In this document: positions 26,308-34,061 of the stretch, piece after piece
Layout of the letters: every line of letters begins with the position of its first letter
Numbering within the stretch: the first letter of the stretch is position 1
Assembly (NCBI RefSeq): GCF_000349845.1
Contig: NC_020829.1
Span: 4,037,001-4,101,000 of the forward strand
DNA from: Pseudomonas sp. ATCC 13867
GTDB lineage: Bacteria; Pseudomonadota; Gammaproteobacteria; Pseudomonadales; Pseudomonadaceae
Direction of reading: 5' to 3'
Length of the DNA: 64,000 nt
The notes under the pieces: generated by a model
Database searches by the model: none
Told to the model about the DNA's origin: nothing
What the model saw: the letters and a program-made list of their open reading frames with translations, nothing else
Translations under genes and position numbers: made by a program

Positions 26308-26970
26308 TCACCGCTTGCGGCAAAGACTCATGCCATCGCCGATCGGCACCAGCGAGTAATCGACCCTGGCATCGTCCTTCAACGCCCGGTTGAGCCGCTG
26401 GATGGCGCGCGTATCTTCGCTCTGAGGCTCGACCTCCAGCACCCGGCCGCTCCACAGCACATTGTCGAAGACCACCAGCCCGCCACTGCGCAACAGACTC
26501 AGGGCGTACTCGAAATAGGCGGGATAGCGCGCCTTGTCGGCATCGATGAAGACCAGATCGAAGCAACCATTCTCGCCCCCGGCCATCAGGCTCTCCAGCG
26601 TGGACAACGCCGGCCCCAGGCGCAGTTCGATACGGGAATCGACACCCGCCTCCCGCCAGTGGGTACGGGCGATCTCGTTGTAGTCACCGGGCAGATCGCA
26701 GCACAGCAGATGCCCGTCGGCGGGAAGCGCCTCGGCCATGCACAGTGCGCTGTAGCCGGTAAAAGTGCCCACTTCGAGGATGCGCCGGGCGCCGATCAGT
26801 TTCACCAGCAGCGCAAGGAACTGCCCCTGTTCAGGCGCAACCTGCCAGCGCGCCGTCGGCATCGCCGCGGTCTCGGCGCGCAGGCGAGCCTTGATCGCGG
26901 AGTCCCGCAGGGACACGTCGAGAAGGTACTGGTAGAGGGTATCGTCCAGGTTCAGTGTGCGTGTCGTCAT
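26308..26970 (-). CDS. Class I SAM-dependent O-methyltransferase
   Basis: This 220-residue enzyme is of the caffeoyl-CoA/catechol O-methyltransferase-like family (Methyltransf_3). SAM motif I is RRILEVGTFTGYSALCMAEAL at residues 62-82 (in part EVGTFTGYSAL). The acidic DLPGD follows, and the metal-binding site is FDLVFIDADKARYPAYFE with the later VVFDNVLWSGRV. These are the features of Mg-dependent bacterial O-methyltransferases. The acceptor substrate is unknown. It lies 18 bp downstream of an NlpC/P60 lipoprotein gene on the same strand, perhaps by read-through only. Confidence 0.9.
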   Translation of the reverse strand: MTTRTLNLDDTLYQYLLDVSLRDSAIKARLRAETAAMPTARWQVAPEQGQFLALLVKLIGARRILEVGTFTGYSALCMAEALPADGHLLCCDLPGDYNEIARTHWREAGVDSRIELRLGPALSTLESLMAGGENGCFDLVFIDADKARYPAYFEYALSLLRSGGLVVFDNVLWSGRVLEVEPQSEDTRAIQRLNRALKDDARVDYSLVPIGDGMSLCRKR

Positions 26971-26988
26971 GGCCCCTCCCGCAAACGA

Positions 26989-27519
26989 TCAGGGATGGAG
27001 GGCGATACTCTGCACGGCGAGGACGCGCTTGGCTTCCAGGAAGGCTTTCTGCCAATAGGCGCTGTCGAGGCTGTCCAGGCGTACGGTTCCACCCGTTCTG
27101 GGCGCATGGACGAAGCGCCCTTCCCCGACATAGATACCCGCATGGCTCACGCCACGTCCACCGCTGGTGGCGAAGAACACCAGATCGCCGCTCTGCAGGG
27201 ATTCGCGGCCGATGGTGGGCGCGCGCAGGGTGATCATCTCGCGTGTCGAACGCGGCAGTTGCAGGCCGGTGGCATCGCGGTAGACATAACCGATCAGGCC
27301 GCTGCAATCGAAGCCGCCATCGGGCGTGTTGCCGCCCCAGCGATAAGGGGTACCGACCAGGCCAATGGCGCGGATCAGAATGTCATCGGCGGCTTGCGAA
27401 TTGTAGGCAGGGAGCGAAGGCGCATTCACCACGGGCGGCGGCGATGGCGGAGTGCGAATGGCACAGGCGGCCAGGGAAGCGAGAAACGCGAGAAGGATGA
27501 TGCGCTGTGGCGAAAGCAT
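26989..27519 (-). CDS. NlpC/P60 lipoprotein peptidoglycan endopeptidase, copy 2
   Basis: This 176-residue outer-membrane lipoprotein has lipobox LASLAAC near residue 18 and an NlpC/P60 domain from about residue 45. The catalytic Cys is in GGFDCSGLIGYVYRD, the His in GVSHAGIYVGEGRFVHAP, and the third polar residue follows. Related MepS/Spr enzymes cut D-Ala-mDAP cross-links. P. aeruginosa has an adjacent pair, PA1198 and PA1199 as I recall, reported as substrates of the CtpA-LbcA protease. ATG 27519 is preferred over 27558 because it gives a normal lipoprotein signal. Confidence 0.92.
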   Translation of the reverse strand: MLSPQRIILLAFLASLAACAIRTPPSPPPVVNAPSLPAYNSQAADDILIRAIGLVGTPYRWGGNTPDGGFDCSGLIGYVYRDATGLQLPRSTREMITLRAPTIGRESLQSGDLVFFATSGGRGVSHAGIYVGEGRFVHAPRTGGTVRLDSLDSAYWQKAFLEAKRVLAVQSIALHP

Positions 27520-27579
27520 GTGATGGCATCCCTGCGAAGGAATGCCATCACTTTGCACCGACAGTGAGTTGAACGCAAT

Positions 27580-27600
27580 ACTTAAAGTAAAACTTTAAGT
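27580..27600. promoter_or_regulatory. Perfect AT-rich inverted repeat between two NlpC/P60 genes
   Basis: acttaaagt-aaa-actttaagt is a 9-bp perfect inverted repeat with a 3-nt loop. It ends exactly at the stop codon of the upstream NlpC/P60 gene and is about 60 bp in front of the downstream one. The low GC content sets it apart. It may be an operator or a weak hairpin attenuating read-through. Confidence 0.5.
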
Positions 27601-28224
27601 TTAGCGACTCACCGTCTTGGGTTCGTAACCCGGTTCGAGTACGCGCTTGGCTTCCATGTAGCTCAGACGCCAGTAGCTCTCGTCCAGGCTGTCCACCCGC
27701 ACCCCACCGCTACGGCGGCTGGCGGAGTGGATGAACTGGCCGTCACCGATATAGATGCCGGCATGGCTCACCCGACCGCGACCACGATTATTGAAGAAGA
27801 TCAGGTCGCCCGGTTGCAGGTCTTCCTTGGAGACCAGCGGGACGTCCATATTGATCAACTCGCGCGTGGAGCGCGGCAGGTTGATGCCTGCTTCTTCGCG
27901 GAACAGATAGCCCACGAAGCCGCTGCAATCGAAACCAGTCCGTTCCGATTTCCCACCGAAGCGGTACGGTGTACCGATCAGCGAGAACGCGCGATCCAGG
28001 ATATCGGATACGTGCGTGGTCGAACTGCCGTTATAGTTTTTGGCCCCCTCGTCCTGCGACTCATCCGCCTGCGTGACCTTATTCTGGTCAATCTGGAGAA
28101 AAGCGGCGCGGCTGGTCGACGATGCGGCGACCTGGCTTTGCTGCGATTCCGGCGAATGGCTGGCACAAGCTGCCAGCAGCAGAACGAAACTCATGGGCAC
28201 GAGGGGTGCGAAGCGTTTAAGCAT
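27601..28224 (-). CDS. NlpC/P60 lipoprotein peptidoglycan endopeptidase, copy 1
   Basis: This 207-residue lipoprotein has lipobox LLLAAC near residue 19 and a polar linker of about 50 residues rich in Ser/Gln. The NlpC/P60 domain has Cys in TGFDCSGFVGYLFREEAG and His in GRVSHAGIYIGDGQFIHSAS. It is clearly paralogous to the next gene, sharing the order IGTPYR-GG, FDCSG, LPRSTRE, QSGDL/QPGDL, SHAGIY and EAKRVL. The longer linker is the main difference. ATG 28224 is chosen over a GTG two codons upstream. Role: cell-wall growth hydrolase, by analogy with PA1198/PA1199 and MepS. Confidence 0.92.
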   Translation of the reverse strand: MLKRFAPLVPMSFVLLLAACASHSPESQQSQVAASSTSRAAFLQIDQNKVTQADESQDEGAKNYNGSSTTHVSDILDRAFSLIGTPYRFGGKSERTGFDCSGFVGYLFREEAGINLPRSTRELINMDVPLVSKEDLQPGDLIFFNNRGRGRVSHAGIYIGDGQFIHSASRRSGGVRVDSLDESYWRLSYMEAKRVLEPGYEPKTVSR

Positions 28225-28257
28225 GGGCACGACCGTGTCTCATTAGTTCCATTAGTT

Positions 28258-28277
28258 AGCGGGCTAATTTGCCCGCT
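28258..28277. terminator. Hairpin between sirtuin and NlpC/P60 genes
   Basis: agcgggc-taattt-gcccgct is a 7-bp perfect stem in the 75-bp gap. No long T-run follows on the minus strand, so termination strength is doubtful. Two copies of attagtt lie beside it. Confidence 0.45.
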
Positions 28278-28299
28278 CAATGAGACCAATGCAAGTTTT

Positions 28300-29064
28300 T
28301 TATCGCGGAATGTGACTCAACAGGCGCGGCATAATGTCTAAGGCTCGACCCTGCATTCTTTCCTCGACCACTGAACTCAGGTCGGTCAGCCCCGGATTCA
28401 CCTCGGCGGTGAAGCCTCCAGCGGCCCGCGTCCGCATCACCGGCTCGATGATGTAGGGGAAGCTCGCGGTGGTTCCCACCAGCAATACGACATCGAATCC
28501 CTTGCGCAGTTGCGCGTAGAGCGTGTCGATCGCCGCTTCCGGCAGCATCTCCTCGAACAGTACCACCGACGGGCGCAGCACGCCTGCGCAGCGCTCGCAG
28601 CGCGGGGGCAGCGGACGTTGCAGGTGCTCGGCCAGCTCGGCGCTTTCCTGGCCGCAGGACTGGCAATAGAGCGGTGCCAGTTCGCCGTGTATCTCGATCA
28701 GGCGCTCCACCGGCGAGCCCGCGCGGCGATGGAAACCGTCGATGTTCTGCGTCAGCACCCAGCACTCCGGCTTGAGCCGCTGCAGCTCGGCGATCGCTTC
28801 GTGGCCAGCGTTGGGTCGCGCGTTGATGCATGCCTTGCCCAGCTCCGCCAGGTATTTCCAGCACAGCGCCGGATTATCGCGCAGCATCGGCCCGGAAAGC
28901 GCCGCCTCGATGGGCAGCCCTTCTTCCGTGCGACCGTTGTAGAGGCCCCCAAGGCCGCGGTAGGTGGGCATGCCGGAATCGGCGGAGACGCCGGCGCCGG
29001 TGATCACCAGGATGCGTTCGGCGCAGGCCAGTGCCGCGCCGGTGCGTTTGATCGCCGAATCCAT
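28300..29064 (-). CDS. Sir2-family NAD-dependent protein deacylase
   Basis: This 254-residue sirtuin has the NAD-binding motif ILVITGAGVSADSGMPTYRG at residues 18-37, with QNID in WVLTQNIDGFHRRAG and the catalytic His in IEIHGELAPLYC. A four-Cys zinc site is formed by CQSC and CERC (about residues 133-163), and LLVGTTASFPYI and AEVNPGLT follow. It would remove acyl groups from lysines. A strong ggaggagg Shine-Dalgarno precedes the start. It is the third gene of a ttcA-tag-sir2 run with gaps of only 20-30 bp. Confidence 0.93.
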   Translation of the reverse strand: MDSAIKRTGAALACAERILVITGAGVSADSGMPTYRGLGGLYNGRTEEGLPIEAALSGPMLRDNPALCWKYLAELGKACINARPNAGHEAIAELQRLKPECWVLTQNIDGFHRRAGSPVERLIEIHGELAPLYCQSCGQESAELAEHLQRPLPPRCERCAGVLRPSVVLFEEMLPEAAIDTLYAQLRKGFDVVLLVGTTASFPYIIEPVMRTRAAGGFTAEVNPGLTDLSSVVEERMQGRALDIMPRLLSHIPR

Positions 29065-29092
29065 GCGCCCTCCTCCGCGGCCAGGCCGCGCG

Positions 29093-29764
29093 TCAATGGT
29101 TGACCGTGTACGACAGCATCATCGAGATATGGCACAGCGGGCGACCGCTTTGTTCCTGCCAGGTATTGAACGCGGCCTGCACCCGGGCGAGGTCCTTCAG
29201 GCTGGTGGGCGCCTTGTCGACGATGTCCTGGGCCTTGAGGGCCGCGACCACATCGTCGCTGAGCACGAAGGTGTCCTTGCCGGCCATGCGCAGGAAGCGC
29301 GGCGCCGACATGCCGCCCAACTGGTTGCCGCGCTTGGCCAGCAGCTTCCACAGCCCAACGATATCGCTCACTGGCCAGTCCGCCAGCAGCTTGCCGAAAC
29401 TGCCGTACTCACGGGCGATGTCGAGGACCATCTGGGCGTTGCGCGGCACGCTCTTGAGCTTGCCGAGGTGACGGATCAGCCGGGTGTCCTGCATCAGGTT
29501 TTCCAGGCGCTCGCCGCCCATCAGCACGACCTTCTCCGGATCGAAACCGAAGAAGACCTCCTCGAAGGCCGGCCACTTGGCGTCCACCAGGCTGTGCTTG
29601 AGCCCCGCGCGGAAGATACGCAGGCTGATCAGCGACAGGTAGCGGTCATCGCCTACCGCCGCCAGTTCAGCCGGCGACCAGGCTTGCGGCAGGCGGGCTT
29701 CCAGCGCTTCGACCGAGCCGAAGCGGTTCAGGCAATACTCATACAGCCACGGGTAATCGCGCAT
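29093..29764 (-). CDS. DNA-3-methyladenine glycosylase I-like protein (Tag family)
   Basis: This 223-residue HhH-GPD superfamily protein has a Tag-like opening (YPWLYEYCLNRFGSVEALEARL) and the alpha-helical core WPAFEEVFFGFDPEKVVLMG, then LMQDTRLIRHLGKLKSVPRNAQMVLDIAREYGS (in part). Tag removes 3-methyladenine from DNA. The four zinc ligands of classical Tag are not all evident, so it may be a divergent member. The start MRDYPWLYEY is preferred to the longer frame, which enters ttcA. Confidence 0.8.
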   Translation of the reverse strand: MRDYPWLYEYCLNRFGSVEALEARLPQAWSPAELAAVGDDRYLSLISLRIFRAGLKHSLVDAKWPAFEEVFFGFDPEKVVLMGGERLENLMQDTRLIRHLGKLKSVPRNAQMVLDIAREYGSFGKLLADWPVSDIVGLWKLLAKRGNQLGGMSAPRFLRMAGKDTFVLSDDVVAALKAQDIVDKAPTSLKDLARVQAAFNTWQEQSGRPLCHISMMLSYTVNH

Positions 29765-29787
29765 CGGGCGTCCTTGCGGGGGCGTTC

Positions 29788-30615
29788 TTACAGGTTCATC
29801 ACATCGAGGAAGCGCGGGGTCGCCGCCTCGTCGATGCGCAGGCTGTTGAAGTCGAACAGGTCGCGGTCGGCCAGTTGCGACGGCACCACGTTCTGCAGCG
29901 CGCGGAACATGATCTCGGTGCGGCCCGGCGACTTGCGCTCCCAGTCCAGCAGCATTTCCTTGACCACCTGGCGCTGCAGGTTTTCCTGCGAGCCGCAGAG
30001 ATTGCACGGGATGATCGGGAATTCCTTGAGCACCGAGTAGGCCTCGATGTCCTTCTCGTTGCAGTACGCCAGCGGGCGGATCACCACGTTGCGGCCGTCG
30101 TCGGACAGCAGCTTGGGCGGCATGGCCTTGAGGGTGCCGCCGTAGAACATATTGAGGAAGAAAGTTTCCAGGATGTCGTCGCGGTGGTGCCCCAGCGCCA
30201 TCTTGGTCGCGCCGATCTCGTCGGCGTAGGTGTAGAGGGTGCCACGGCGCAGGCGCGAGCACAGCGAGCAGGTGGTCTTGCCCTCCGGGATCTTCTCCTT
30301 CACCACCGAGTAGGTGTCCTTCTCGATGATGTGATACTGCACGCCGATGGATTCCAGGTATTGCGGCAGCACATGCTCGGGGAAGCCGGGCTGCTTCTGG
30401 TCCATGTTCACCGCGACGATCTCGAACTGGATCGGCGCCACCTTCTGCAGGTACAGCAGGATGTCCAGCAGGGTGTAGCTGTCCTTGCCGCCGGACAGGC
30501 AGACCATCACCTTGTCACCGTCCTCGATCATGTTGAAGTCGGTGACCGCTTCGCCAACCTGGCGGCGCAGGCGTTTCTGCAGTTTGTTCTGGTTGACCGA
30601 AAGGGTGCTGGCCAT
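29788..30615 (-). CDS. ttcA: tRNA 2-thiocytidine(32) synthetase
   Basis: TtcA thiolates C32 of certain tRNAs using an Fe-S cluster and ATP. The 275-residue protein has the PP-loop [16 protein letters not shown] near residues 40-55. The paired CxxC motifs are [11 protein letters not shown] and [14 protein letters not shown], and [19 protein letters not shown] lies between them. The ATG at 30615 ([16 protein letters not shown]) is chosen over 30639. It is the first gene of a short minus-strand operon with the Tag-like and sirtuin genes, and divergent from the DnaJ-related gene. Confidence 0.95.
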   Translation of the reverse strand: MASTLSVNQNKLQKRLRRQVGEAVTDFNMIEDGDKVMVCLSGGKDSYTLLDILLYLQKVAPIQFEIVAVNMDQKQPGFPEHVLPQYLESIGVQYHIIEKDTYSVVKEKIPEGKTTCSLCSRLRRGTLYTYADEIGATKMALGHHRDDILETFFLNMFYGGTLKAMPPKLLSDDGRNVVIRPLAYCNEKDIEAYSVLKEFPIIPCNLCGSQENLQRQVVKEMLLDWERKSPGRTEIMFRALQNVVPSQLADRDLFDFNSLRIDEAATPRFLDVMNL

Positions 30616-30716
30616 GATGTTCTGGAATCCGAAGGGCAAGACGAAAAGCCGGTCATTTTACGCGCAAAGCGACGCGTACCCCAGCCCCTCTATCGGGCTA
30701 CTGCTAATCTGACAGC

Positions 30717-31313
30717 ATGACGCCCGACCTCGATCCTTCCCTCGACCTGACGGACCAGCTCCTGCAGCTACTACAGGAAGCGCCTGACGGACTCTCCGAA
30801 TTTCAGCTCATCCAGCAGTTGAAGGCGCGGCATTCCACGCATGTTCCGAACCTGGCGCTGACCGACAAGCTGGTACTGTTCCGCACCCACTTCCTGGTGT
30901 TCAACGCGCTCTATCGGCTGCGCGACCGCCTGTGGGCGGAGAGTGCCGCGCACCTGGAGATCGGCCCGCTGCAGATCCGCCTCTCCCCCTACATGAGCGG
31001 CGCGCAGGCGCTCGGCGAGCAAGACACCCTGCGCACCTACTACCTCGACGAAAGACACCTGAAGGAAACCACCGAGCGCGACGTGGAGAAGCTGCTGGAA
31101 AGCTTCTGGACGCGCATGCAGGGCAACGAGGAAAAAGCCGCCGCGCTGGCCCTGTTCGAGCTGGAAGACGGCCCGGTGGACTATGCGCTGATCAAGCTGC
31201 GCTACCGCCAGTTGGTCAGCCAGCACCATCCCGACCGGGGCGGCAGCACCACGCGCCTGCAGTCGATCAACAAGGCGATGGAAATTCTGGAGCGCTATTA
31301 CAGCCGCCCGTGA
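30717..31313 (+). CDS. DnaJ-related co-chaperone-like protein
   Basis: This 198-residue protein has an N-terminal DNAJ_related region (LLQEAPDGLSEFQLIQQL, FLVFNALYRLRDRLW) and a C-terminal J-domain-like segment at about 150-198. The latter carries the diagnostic HPD in LRYRQLVSQHHPDRGGSTTRLQSINKAMEILE. The HPD suggests it can stimulate DnaK ATPase. The short J domain at the C-terminus matches a gammaproteobacterial family of unknown client. It is divergent from ttcA. Confidence 0.88.
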   Translation: MTPDLDPSLDLTDQLLQLLQEAPDGLSEFQLIQQLKARHSTHVPNLALTDKLVLFRTHFLVFNALYRLRDRLWAESAAHLEIGPLQIRLSPYMSGAQALGEQDTLRTYYLDERHLKETTERDVEKLLESFWTRMQGNEEKAAALALFELEDGPVDYALIKLRYRQLVSQHHPDRGGSTTRLQSINKAMEILERYYSRP

Positions 31314-31473
31314 AACTTCCATTTGCTCTAACCCCACGGACGACGCCCCCTCCAGCCCTCCCTATACTGCGTCATAAGGCCGCATAGGTCGGTCGGACAC
31401 CGGATGACGCTGGCTACGCGTCTCTGGGGTCTTGCTGGGGGGCGGCCTTCTATAAGAAGAGGAGAATGCTGAC

Positions 31474-32070
31474 ATGATCCATCATGTGTGGGGGCTCTTC
31501 ACCCATCCCGATCAGGAATGGCAGGACATCCGTGGCGAGGAAGAATCCATCAGCCACATGTACCTGACCCACGTTCTGATCCTCGCGGCCATCCCGGTCA
31601 TTTCCGCCTACATCGGCACCACACAGGTCGGCTGGGTCTTGGGCAACGCAGGACCGGTCAAGCTGACGCCCGCCAGTGCGATACAGCTGACCATCATGAC
31701 CTATATCGCCATGCTCGCCGGCGTCGCCGTGATGGGCGCCTTCATCCACTGGATGGCACGCACCTACGATGCGGCGCCGTCGCTGACCCAATGCATCGTA
31801 TTCGCCGCGTACACCGCCACCCCACTGTTCATCGGCGGTCTGGCGGCGCTCTATCCGCACCTGTGGCTGGGCATGATCATCGGCACCGCCGCGATCTGCT
31901 ATACCGTGTACCTGCTCTACGTCGGCATCCCGACCTTCATGAACATTCCCAGGGATGAAGGTTTCCTGTTCTCCAGCTCCGTGCTGGCGGTGGGGCTGGT
32001 GGTGCTGGTGGCGATGATCGCCCTGTCGGTGATCCTCTGGGGCAGCGGTGTCGGCCCGGAATACACCTGA
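31474..32070 (+). CDS. YIP1-family inner-membrane protein
   Basis: This 198-residue protein has five predicted membrane segments, starting after a short cytoplasmic N-terminus (WGLFTHPDQEWQDIRGEEE), and ends with VLVAMIALSVILWGSG. The HP-x-x-x-W N-terminal motif and helix pattern match bacterial YIP1/DUF1282 proteins, whose role is not established. A gaggag-type Shine-Dalgarno and a 160-bp leader with a possible -10 (tatact near 31362) precede it. A clear terminator follows. Confidence 0.85.
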   Translation: MIHHVWGLFTHPDQEWQDIRGEEESISHMYLTHVLILAAIPVISAYIGTTQVGWVLGNAGPVKLTPASAIQLTIMTYIAMLAGVAVMGAFIHWMARTYDAAPSLTQCIVFAAYTATPLFIGGLAALYPHLWLGMIIGTAAICYTVYLLYVGIPTFMNIPRDEGFLFSSSVLAVGLVVLVAMIALSVILWGSGVGPEYT

Positions 32071-32086
32071 TTCCCATCCTTGAATG

Positions 32087-32114
32087 AAAAACCGGGTCCC
32101 AGTGGCCCGGTTTT
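32087..32114 (+). terminator. Terminator after the YIP1 gene
   Basis: aaaaccggg / cccggtttt forms a 9-bp stem around a short loop (32096-32105) and is followed by cttttg. It starts 17 bp after the YIP1 stop codon. Confidence 0.9.
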
Positions 32115-32133
32115 CTTTTGCACCACTGCTTTT

Positions 32134-32208
32134 CGTAGGAACGGACTCTGTCCGCGATCCGGCCGTATGGCCGGCAAGGAAGCCTCGCGGACAGAGTCCG
32201 CTCTACAG
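32134..32208. repeat. Second REP-like family, inverted pair
   Basis: The arms cgtaggaacggactctgtcc and ggacagagtccgctctacag form a long imperfect inverted repeat around an inner ggccg-tatgg-ccggc hairpin. The sequence family (gcggac-agagtccgc) differs from the main REP. A degenerate relative lies at 38561-38580. Confidence 0.82.
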
Positions 32209-32333
32209 GGAAGGCCACTTGCCTGAAAGGCTTCCCGGCTTGCCTGAACCTGCACCCCGGACGAGCGGCCACGAGAAATCCGCCACCCGCGCTCCGACTG
32301 CGGCATAATCTGCCCCCGTCGGAGAACCACTGT

Positions 32334-32831
32334 ATGCCTGAACAGCTTAACGCTCGCGTCGAAGCCTGCTACCAGCAGGCCGAAGCCTTCTTCCAGCGGC
32401 GCTTTCCCCGCCCGGAAGTGAGCTTCCGGCTACGCGGCCAGAAGGCCGGCGTCGCCCACCTCGATGAAAACCTGCTGCGCTTCAACCCGCAGTTGTACCG
32501 GGAAAACCACGAACACTTCCTTGAGCAGACCGTGGCCCATGAAGTGGCCCACCTGATCGCCCACCAGATGTTCGGCCCGCGCATTCGCCCGCATGGCGAG
32601 GAGTGGCAGCTGATCATGCGCGGCATCTACGGCCTGCCGCCGGACCGCTGCCACACCTACGAGATCAAGCGCCGCCGGGCTACCCGCTACCTGTACCGCT
32701 GCCACTGCGGCGAGGGCAACGAATTTCCCTTTTCCGCCCAGCGCCACAATCTGGTCGCCCAGGGTCGCCGCTACTATTGCCGGCGCTGCCGCGCGACGCT
32801 GGTGTTCACCGGCGAAACCCGCCGCGAGTGA
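32334..32831 (+). CDS. SprT-family zinc metalloprotease
   Basis: This 165-residue SprT-like protein has the zinc-binding motif EQTVAHEVAHLIAHQMFG (HEVAH at about residues 66-70). A C-terminal zinc ribbon uses CHCGEGNEF and YYCRRCRATLVF. Eukaryotic Spartan relatives cleave DNA-protein crosslinks; the bacterial role is less certain. It ends 6 bp from the convergent CoA-transferase gene, with no terminator visible between them. Confidence 0.92.
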   Translation: MPEQLNARVEACYQQAEAFFQRRFPRPEVSFRLRGQKAGVAHLDENLLRFNPQLYRENHEHFLEQTVAHEVAHLIAHQMFGPRIRPHGEEWQLIMRGIYGLPPDRCHTYEIKRRRATRYLYRCHCGEGNEFPFSAQRHNLVAQGRRYYCRRCRATLVFTGETRRE

Positions 32832-32837
32832 TACCGC

Positions 32838-34019
32838 TCAGGCGATGACCTTCGCCGCCTTCAACGCCTCGACCTGTTCGGCCGAATAGCCCAGCTCCGC
32901 CATCACCTCCGCCGTGTGCGCCCCCAGTGCGGCACCGATATGGCGCGGTTCGGGCAGGCCGGCGGAAAAGCGGATCGGACAGGCCGCCTGTCGCTGCGCG
33001 CCGCCCTGGCCATTGGGCACCTGCGTGACCACTCCGCGCTCGCGCAACTGCGGGTGTTCCACCGCCTCCGCCAGCGACAGCATCGGCTCGACGCACGCAT
33101 CCAGCGCCGCGAAACGCTCACGCCACTCCTCGAAATCCTGCTTCTCGAACTCGATGGCGATCTCACGCTTGAGCGCCTGCTGCTCTTCCGGCTTGGGCGA
33201 AAGCCCGCGCGCGGCCAACTCCGGGCGGCCGATGGCGGCGCAGAACTGTTGCATGAACTGCGGCTCCAGGCTGCCCACCGAGAACCAGCGACCATCGCGG
33301 GTACGGTAGTAGTCGTAGAAGCTGCCGCCGTTGAGCGCGAGGCCTTCCATCTCCGGCTCCACGCCCGCCGCGAGATAGCCCGCGCCAGCCATGCCATGCA
33401 GACTGAAGGCGCAGTCGGTCATGCTCACATCGACCTGCTGCCCCTCCCCCGTCTGCTGCCGGTGGATGACCGCAGCAAGCAGGCCCATCACACCGTGCAG
33501 CGAGCCGCCGCCGATATCCGCCAGCTGCACACCCAGCGGCAGCGGGCCGCTCTCGCGGCGGCCGGTGTAGCTGGCGACGCCAGCCAGGGCCAGGTAGTTG
33601 ATGTCATGCCCAGCGCGGTCGCGCAGCGGCCCGGTCTGGCCGTATCCGGTGATCGACACGTAGATCAGCTTCGGGTTGATCGCCTTGAGCGCCTCGTAGC
33701 CCACGCCCAGCTTGTCCATCACGCCGGGACGGAACTGCTCCAGCACGATGTCGTACTCCTGCACCAGTTGCTTCACCACTTCCACCGCTTGCGGCTGCTT
33801 GAGGTCCAGGCCGACGGAGCGTTTGTTGCGGTTGAGATAGGCATGGCTGGCCGAGGTGCCGTCCACGTGCGGCGGCAGTACGCGCACCAGGTCCATGCGC
33901 GTGGGCGACTCCACGCGTAGCACCTGGGCGCCCATGTCAGCCAGCAGCAACGAGGCGAACGGCCCCGGCAGCAGGGTGGAGAAGTCGAGAATTTTCAGGG
34001 AGGCGAGCGGGCCGTTCAT
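32838..34019 (-). CDS. CaiB/BaiF family CoA protein, alpha-methylacyl-CoA racemase type
   Basis: This 393-residue family III CoA-transferase-fold enzyme opens ILDFSTLLPGPFASLLLADMGAQVLRVE (in part) and contains RAGHDINYLALAGVASYTG. The GHDINYLA-type motif is typical of alpha-methylacyl-CoA racemases, where the Asp and a nearby His do proton transfer. It would epimerise 2-methylacyl-CoAs from branched-chain or isoprenoid degradation. The start MNGPLASLK follows aggag by 7 bp. It lies 42 bp after an acyl-CoA dehydrogenase gene in the same direction, probably co-transcribed. Confidence 0.9.
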   Translation of the reverse strand: MNGPLASLKILDFSTLLPGPFASLLLADMGAQVLRVESPTRMDLVRVLPPHVDGTSASHAYLNRNKRSVGLDLKQPQAVEVVKQLVQEYDIVLEQFRPGVMDKLGVGYEALKAINPKLIYVSITGYGQTGPLRDRAGHDINYLALAGVASYTGRRESGPLPLGVQLADIGGGSLHGVMGLLAAVIHRQQTGEGQQVDVSMTDCAFSLHGMAGAGYLAAGVEPEMEGLALNGGSFYDYYRTRDGRWFSVGSLEPQFMQQFCAAIGRPELAARGLSPKPEEQQALKREIAIEFEKQDFEEWRERFAALDACVEPMLSLAEAVEHPQLRERGVVTQVPNGQGGAQRQAACPIRFSAGLPEPRHIGAALGAHTAEVMAELGYSAEQVEALKAAKVIA

Positions 34020-34061
34020 GGGCACTCCTGTTTCGCTCAATCGATGCGTGGGCGCCGCGCC

